NCBI GenBank assembly: GCA_934435205.1
Contig: CAKSAK010000001.1
Span: 496,001 to 560,000 of the forward strand
Direction: 5' to 3'
From: an uncultured Ruminococcus sp.
Lineage (GTDB): Bacteria; Bacillota; Clostridia; Oscillospirales; Ruminococcaceae
DNA length: 64,000 nucleotides
In this document: positions 60,278 to 64,000 of the stretch, one piece after another
How positions within the stretch are numbered: position 1 is the first letter of the stretch
Layout: every line of letters begins with the position of its first letter
Translations under genes and position numbers: made by a program
The notes under the pieces: model-generated
Databases searched by the model: none
The model's input: the letters and a program-made list of their open reading frames with translations, nothing else
Told to the model about the DNA's origin: nothing

Positions 60278-61793
60278 GATATTGACAGTGGAGCAAATGA
60301 CATTTTGCGAGCATGAGGCTGAAAAATATGGCGTGAGCCTTGCTCAGCTCATGGACAATGCGGCGGCACAGCTTGCGGAGGTCATTGCGGGCAACTCGTC
60401 TGCGTCCTCAAAGATAGCGCTTCTTATTGGCAAGGGCAACAATGGCGGTGACGGACTTGTGGCGGCAAATCTGCTTGTGGAGCAGGGCTTCAAGCCTGCG
60501 GTGGTCTTATGCTGTGGTGAGCCTGACACTGACCTTTCCTCGGCGGCGTATGCTAGGCTTGACAAGAGCGTAGAGGTGCTGAAAGCTGAAAATACGCTGT
60601 CCGTTATCGAGGGTGCAGATGTGCTTGTGGACTGCATTTTCGGCACTGGTTTTCACGGAAGCCTGCGTGAAAATATCCTGCCAGTGTTTAGGGCTTGCGA
60701 AAAATGTGAAGGCATGAAGATAGCCTGCGACCTGCCGTCGGGGGTCAATGCACGAAATGGTCAGGCTGACAAGCTGTCGTTCAAGGCTGACCTGACAGTG
60801 ACCTTTCATCGTAGCAAGCTGGGTCTTTATTTACAGCCTGCGGTGGACTACTGCGGTGAGATCCTGGTAAAAGATATCGGCATTGATGAGCGCTGTGAGG
60901 ATACGCTCTCCCCTGTTATAACGGCTTTTGACGTGGCAAAAGCAAGGGTGACACTACCTTTTCGACCTGCTGACGGACACAAGGGTACGTTTGGAAAAAT
61001 CGTGAGCGTGGCAGGCTCGGAGAGTTATATCGGTGCGGCAGGGCTTTCAGCAATGGCGGCAATGCGAACAGGCGTGGGGCTTTTTGAGCTTTGCACTGCA
61101 AAAAGCGTGGTCAGCTCACTGTCGGCAAGTATGTATGAATGTACATACTCGGCAATGAAAACTGACGAGGACGGCTTTATGGTGGCTGAAAATGCGGAGA
61201 CGATACTGAAAAAGTGCGAAAAGGCAAGCTGTTTGCTTATAGGCTGTGGGCTTGGTCACATGGCTGAAACGGAGAAGCTTGTGGCGGAGCTTATGGAAAA
61301 GGCGGAGATTCCAATAGTTTTGGACGCTGACGGAATAAATTCACTTTGTCCGAATATAGATGTACTGTTGAAGAAGAAAAGTACAGTTATCCTCACCCCT
61401 CACCCTGCGGAGCTTGCAAGGCTTTGCGGAGTGAGTGTAGGCGAGGTCATGTCGGACAGACTTGGGTTTGCATATCGGCTGTCGGAAAAATATGGCGTGA
61501 CAGTGCTGGCGAAGTCGGCTGACACCTTTGCGGTAAGCGGCGGCAAGGTCTATCTTTGCACCGAAGGCACAACTGCCCTTGCAAAGGGTGGCTCAGGGGA
61601 TATGCTTGCAGGCATTGTATCATCCTATGTGGCTCAGGGGTGCGACGCCCTTGATGCGGCGGCACTTGGGTCGTTCACACTTGGCTCAGCGGCTCTACTT
61701 GCAGGATACAAAAGATCTGAGCGTGGAATCATTGCAAGAGATGTTATTGACGCTTTGCCAAGATTTTTGTATGACCTTGAAAACGCCGACTAG
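60270..61793 (+). CDS. nnr: Bifunctional NAD(P)H-hydrate epimerase/ADP-dependent dehydratase
   Basis: 507 residues. The N-terminal epimerase (about 1-210) has LMDNAAAQLAEVI, the GKGNNGGDGLVAANLL loop and DCIFGTGFHG; the C-terminal dehydratase has GTFGKIVSVAGSESYIGAAGLSA, VLDADGIN, LTPHPAELARL and GGSGDMLAGIV (the ribokinase-like GSGD catalytic Asp). It repairs hydrated NAD(P)H in the cytoplasm. It is encoded after acpS in the same operon. Confidence 0.95.
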   Translation: MDRILTVEQMTFCEHEAEKYGVSLAQLMDNAAAQLAEVIAGNSSASSKIALLIGKGNNGGDGLVAANLLVEQGFKPAVVLCCGEPDTDLSSAAYARLDKSVEVLKAENTLSVIEGADVLVDCIFGTGFHGSLRENILPVFRACEKCEGMKIACDLPSGVNARNGQADKLSFKADLTVTFHRSKLGLYLQPAVDYCGEILVKDIGIDERCEDTLSPVITAFDVAKARVTLPFRPADGHKGTFGKIVSVAGSESYIGAAGLSAMAAMRTGVGLFELCTAKSVVSSLSASMYECTYSAMKTDEDGFMVAENAETILKKCEKASCLLIGCGLGHMAETEKLVAELMEKAEIPIVLDADGINSLCPNIDVLLKKKSTVILTPHPAELARLCGVSVGEVMSDRLGFAYRLSEKYGVTVLAKSADTFAVSGGKVYLCTEGTTALAKGGSGDMLAGIVSSYVAQGCDALDAAALGSFTLGSAALLAGYKRSERGIIARDVIDALPRFLYDLENAD

Positions 61794-61807
61794 GCTGTAC
61801 TAAAAAC

Positions 61808-61840
61808 AAAGACCTTCTTCTTATGAAGAGGGTCTTTTTT
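61808..61840 (+). terminator. Terminator of the acpS-nnr operon
   Basis: AAAGACCTTCTTC, TTAT loop, GAAGAGGGTCTTTTTT. Confidence 0.92.
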
Positions 61841-61853
61841 AATGGAGGGCAAA

Positions 61854-62348
61854 ATGAAAAGAACAAAGGCATTTTTTATCACGATTTTAGCTGTAATAGG
61901 CTTATGCTCATGCGGTGAAAGCACAGAAGTCAAGCCCGTGAAGCTGGCAGAGGATTACAAGACCCCGGCTGAGTTCACCATTGACGGCACGGAATACACT
62001 GCGAACTTCATCCGCGGGAACGCAGATATGTGGGAGTGCGAGATAACTGCGCCCGAAACTGTCAGCGGCATGGTGATAACCTGCTCAGGAGAAAGCGCAC
62101 GACTTGAATACAAGGGTTTGACCTACGAAACTGACCGAGGGAACATTCCCGAAAGCTCCGCTGTCACAATGACCGCCGCTGTGCTTGACAAGCTTATTTC
62201 GCAGAAAGGCGTGACTTATCTCAAAAATGACAAGGGAGATATCACCGCCACGGGACAGATAAAAGGTCAGGATTTTTCAGCTAAAATCAAGGGCGGAAAG
62301 GTAAAAAGCCTGGAGATATCAGGGGAGGTAAGCGTAAAATTCACATAA
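61854..62348 (+). CDS. Small lipoprotein, unknown function
   Basis: 164 residues. A signal ending in the lipobox LCSC (Cys19) is followed by a beta-rich domain (PAEFTIDGTEYTANFIRGN, MWECEITAPETVSGMVIT) of LolA- or lipocalin-like outline. It lies right after the previous terminator; the start ATG 61854 has GGAGG at 7 bases. The function is not known. Confidence 0.75.
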   Translation: MKRTKAFFITILAVIGLCSCGESTEVKPVKLAEDYKTPAEFTIDGTEYTANFIRGNADMWECEITAPETVSGMVITCSGESARLEYKGLTYETDRGNIPESSAVTMTAAVLDKLISQKGVTYLKNDKGDITATGQIKGQDFSAKIKGGKVKSLEISGEVSVKFT

Positions 62349-62379
62349 AAAAGGTGCAGAGAAAATCTGCACCTTTCTT
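62347..62379. terminator. Bidirectional terminator between lipoprotein genes
   Basis: AAAGGTGCAGA, loop, TCTGCACCTTT; T-run on the minus strand (TTTTTTATG), short one on the plus. It serves both convergent genes. Confidence 0.85.
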
Positions 62380-62394
62380 ATGTATGGAAATAAA

Positions 62395-63264
62395 TTATTT
62401 ACCAAAGTTTGCGCAAGCGATAACGTTACCGTCCTCGTCCTCAAATCTGAGGTCAGCAATGTAGAAATCAGCCTGGTTTGGAATGCCCCATCTCATGATA
62501 GAAACGAACTGTGGGTCAGTTGTGTTTACAAATGTAGCGCCGTCCTTGATACCAGGTCTCATTGTAAGCTCATAGGAACCCCACTCAGATGTCCACTCAG
62601 CTTCGCCGAAGTCATAAAGGTCGTTCCAACTGTTTTCGCCGTCGCCTGTTGAAGGCTGTGTAACGAATGCGCCCATGAAGTTACCAGGAACAAGTGATGT
62701 TGAGCCGTCGTCACCAGTGAACTCGCCAACTGCCTTTGTAACTACGTCAGCCTTAACTGTGAAGATCTTCTCAAGATCAGCTTCCTGACCCTCAAAGAAC
62801 TTCTCCATGTGGAACTTGATCTTAGGGATCTTGTAGTTGCCATTATCCTGATCGAGAACCTCGACCTTGAGCATTGGAACACCTGCAAGCTCCTCAATAG
62901 AGAGATTTACATGAGACTCATCGTTCTCGTAATCCTTCTCAGCGAAAGGTTCAACGATAGAAGCAACGTCCATATCCTTCTTGAAATATACAGAAGCCTC
63001 CTCATAGTTCTTCAAAGTAGCTGGCATTTCGGAAATATCCTTTGCAGCTTCACCCTCTGACTCTGTGCCGGAAGCGGCTGTTGAATCAGCTGTTGACTCA
63101 GGAGCGGCTGTTGTTGTAGTAGCCTCTGTTGTTGTAGCAGCTGTAGTAGTTGTTGTAGTTGTTGCAGCCTCAGCCTTTGATGAAGAATCATCAGAGCTGC
63201 CGCAAGAAGCGAACATAGCACTTGTAAGTGTAAGTGCAAGAGCGCAAGCTAAAAACTTTTTCAT
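62395..63264 (-). CDS. Thr-rich lipoprotein with a CBM-like C-terminal domain
   Basis: 289 residues. Lipobox FASC (Cys21), a Thr/Ala-rich linker to about 70, then a beta-rich domain of ~210 residues, with EYLAxx and an end of the type FYIADLRFEDEDGNVI. The end resembles the last strand of jelly-roll carbohydrate-binding modules and closely parallels the neighbouring surface protein. A polysaccharide-binding role is plausible, not proven. Its own promoter and terminator are clear. Confidence 0.75.
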   Translation of the reverse strand: MKKFLACALALTLTSAMFASCGSSDDSSSKAEAATTTTTTTAATTTEATTTTAAPESTADSTAASGTESEGEAAKDISEMPATLKNYEEASVYFKKDMDVASIVEPFAEKDYENDESHVNLSIEELAGVPMLKVEVLDQDNGNYKIPKIKFHMEKFFEGQEADLEKIFTVKADVVTKAVGEFTGDDGSTSLVPGNFMGAFVTQPSTGDGENSWNDLYDFGEAEWTSEWGSYELTMRPGIKDGATFVNTTDPQFVSIMRWGIPNQADFYIADLRFEDEDGNVIACANFGK

Positions 63265-63325
63265 TTTAATAACCTCCGTTTGATTGTCATGCTATACACA
63301 TAGCCTGACCTATATTTACTTTTGT

Positions 63326-63354
63326 ATTATAACACAATAGCCACATATTTTCAA
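63326..63354 (-). promoter_or_regulatory. Promoter of the Thr-rich lipoprotein
   Basis: Minus strand: TTGAAA, 17 bp ending TTGTGT, TATAAT. Confidence 0.8.
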
Positions 63355-63440
63355 TATACTATTTGCACAATTTAAACACATGATTTCAGATACTTTGCAC
63401 AGAAATCGTTTACAAATTAGTGCAGGTTACACAAACGAAC

Positions 63441-63477
63441 AAAAAAACAGAGCTTCCCGAATGACAGAAAGCTCTGT
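63441..63477 (-). terminator. Terminator of the surface protein gene at the window end
   Basis: Minus strand: ACAGAGCTT, loop, AAGCTCTGT, then TTTTTTG. Confidence 0.85.
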
Positions 63478-63514
63478 ATAAATTCACTTATTCAAGTGTG
63501 TTATCTGCGAGAGA

Positions 63515-64000
63515 TTACTTTCTCTTAGAAATAACGATAGCTGCACCAGCAAGTGCTACGCCTGCGAGTGCAAGACCAGCTGTTGCGCCTGTAGCTGCTG
63601 TGTTGTCAGAAGCTGCTGCTGAAGATGTAGCTGTTGTAGTTGTTGTGCCAGCCTTTGAAGATGTTGTGCCAGCTGCTGTTGAAGATGTAGCTGCTGCAGA
63701 AGACTTGTCGTCCTTCTTAGACTCGTCCTTCTTAGAATCTGTGCCTGATGCTGTAGAATCTGTGCCTGAGCTTGACTCCTCAGCTACTGGCTTCTTCTGA
63801 ACTTCCTTCTTGTCCTTGTTAGAACCAGCCTCGAAGAGAACGTTGCCGTCAGCGCCAAGAACCTTCATACCTACAACGTCGATACCCTTAAGGTCTGCTG
63901 CCCAGTTGTTGATACCAACTGCTGCGTAATTATCAGCATCGCCGTCTGTTGTTGCGAAAACAGGAGCGTCGCCGAGGTATTCAAGAACGTATGTGCCTTC
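63515..64000 (-). CDS. Cell-surface protein, C-terminal part (CBM-like end, Ser/Thr linker, TM anchor); 5' end outside window
   Basis: 162 codons, open at 64000. The visible N-terminal part ends in a beta strand and VVGMKVLGADGNVLFEAG, like the neighbouring lipoprotein's domain end. Then comes a long Ser/Thr/Lys/Ala linker. The last ~25 residues are an Ala/Gly/Leu helix with a basic tail (ISKRK) preceded by AATGATAG: the layout of a sortase or membrane-anchor signal, but without clear LPxTG or NPxTG. A repeat module such as carbohydrate binding could lie before the window end. The anchor mode is uncertain. Confidence 0.8.
   Translation of the reverse strand, partial: EGTYVLEYLGDAPVFATTDGDADNYAAVGINNWAADLKGIDVVGMKVLGADGNVLFEAGSNKDKKEVQKKPVAEESSSGTDSTASGTDSKKDESKKDDKSSAAATSSTAAGTTSSKAGTTTTTATSSAAASDNTAATGATAGLALAGVALAGAAIVISKRK

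Noticed and set aside
63065..63283. Val/Ala-rich plus-strand ORF
   Set aside because: It is a mirror of the Thr-rich lipoprotein linker on the other strand.

Overview
The window looks like a chromosomal segment of a spore-forming, anaerobic gut-type Firmicute, most likely a Ruminococcus-like member of the Oscillospiraceae. The evidence is gene content: sigK and spoIIP, an HrcA/CIRCE heat-shock system, lipoproteins and surface proteins with Thr-rich linkers, GH36 alpha-galactosidase, ECF sigma factors and PTS enzyme I. The taxon is inferred; no rRNA or other marker is present. I see no prophage, CRISPR array, complete insertion sequence or plasmid origin. The accessory DNA is short palindromic or MITE-like repeats between ordinary genes.

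Layout. 1-6476 (mostly minus strand): the 5' part of rnr, a GNAT acetyltransferase, secG, a DUF389 membrane protein with a serine hydrolase, three tandem copies of a ~185 bp non-coding repeat, tRNA-Ser(CGA), and a membrane protein. 6500-9408: acyl-CoA synthetase, mscL, two tRNA-Gln genes. 9570-18530: an FN3/VanY peptidase, coaBC with a MITE-like element in its leader, GH36, lnt, cca and a VanZ-like gene. 18653-22000: CIRCE-controlled hsp20, sigK, PTS enzyme I. 22264-26336: exported protein plus ABC transporter operon, then a metal exporter-like gene. 26477-33000: a two-component system, a candidate non-coding RNA, a small DivIVA-like protein, an NlpC/P60 hydrolase, spoIIP and sfsA. 33147-39874: two lipoproteins, then hrcA-grpE-dnaK-dnaJ with CIRCE and a small leader ORF coupled to dnaJ. 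39961-46555: a DtxR-type regulator, a small membrane protein, a VanY peptidase, an SDR, small proteins, an ECF sigma/anti-sigma pair and a DRE-TIM aldolase. 46963-49674: a GntR/ABC operon of YtrA type. 49825-55819: a split activase/dehydratase-like iron-sulfur system and an orphan MoxR ATPase. 56169-61793: housekeeping genes (aldose epimerase, dtd, ArsC-like, amidohydrolase, SH3 lipoprotein, acpS, nnr). 61854-64000: a lipoprotein and two Thr/Ser-rich surface proteins, the last cut by the window end.

Functional links. HrcA encoded here probably represses both its own operon and the distant hsp20: both loci carry CIRCE, and both carry the same extra half-site. Sporulation is represented by sigK (uninterrupted) and spoIIP. 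Envelope work is represented by two M15 peptidases, NlpC/P60, SpoIIP, MscL, Lnt and many lipoproteins. Most promoters are easy to read: a -35 box, 17 bp, then an extended -10 often preceded by TGTG, which helped set transcription units and the strand of the candidate RNA at 28.7 kb.
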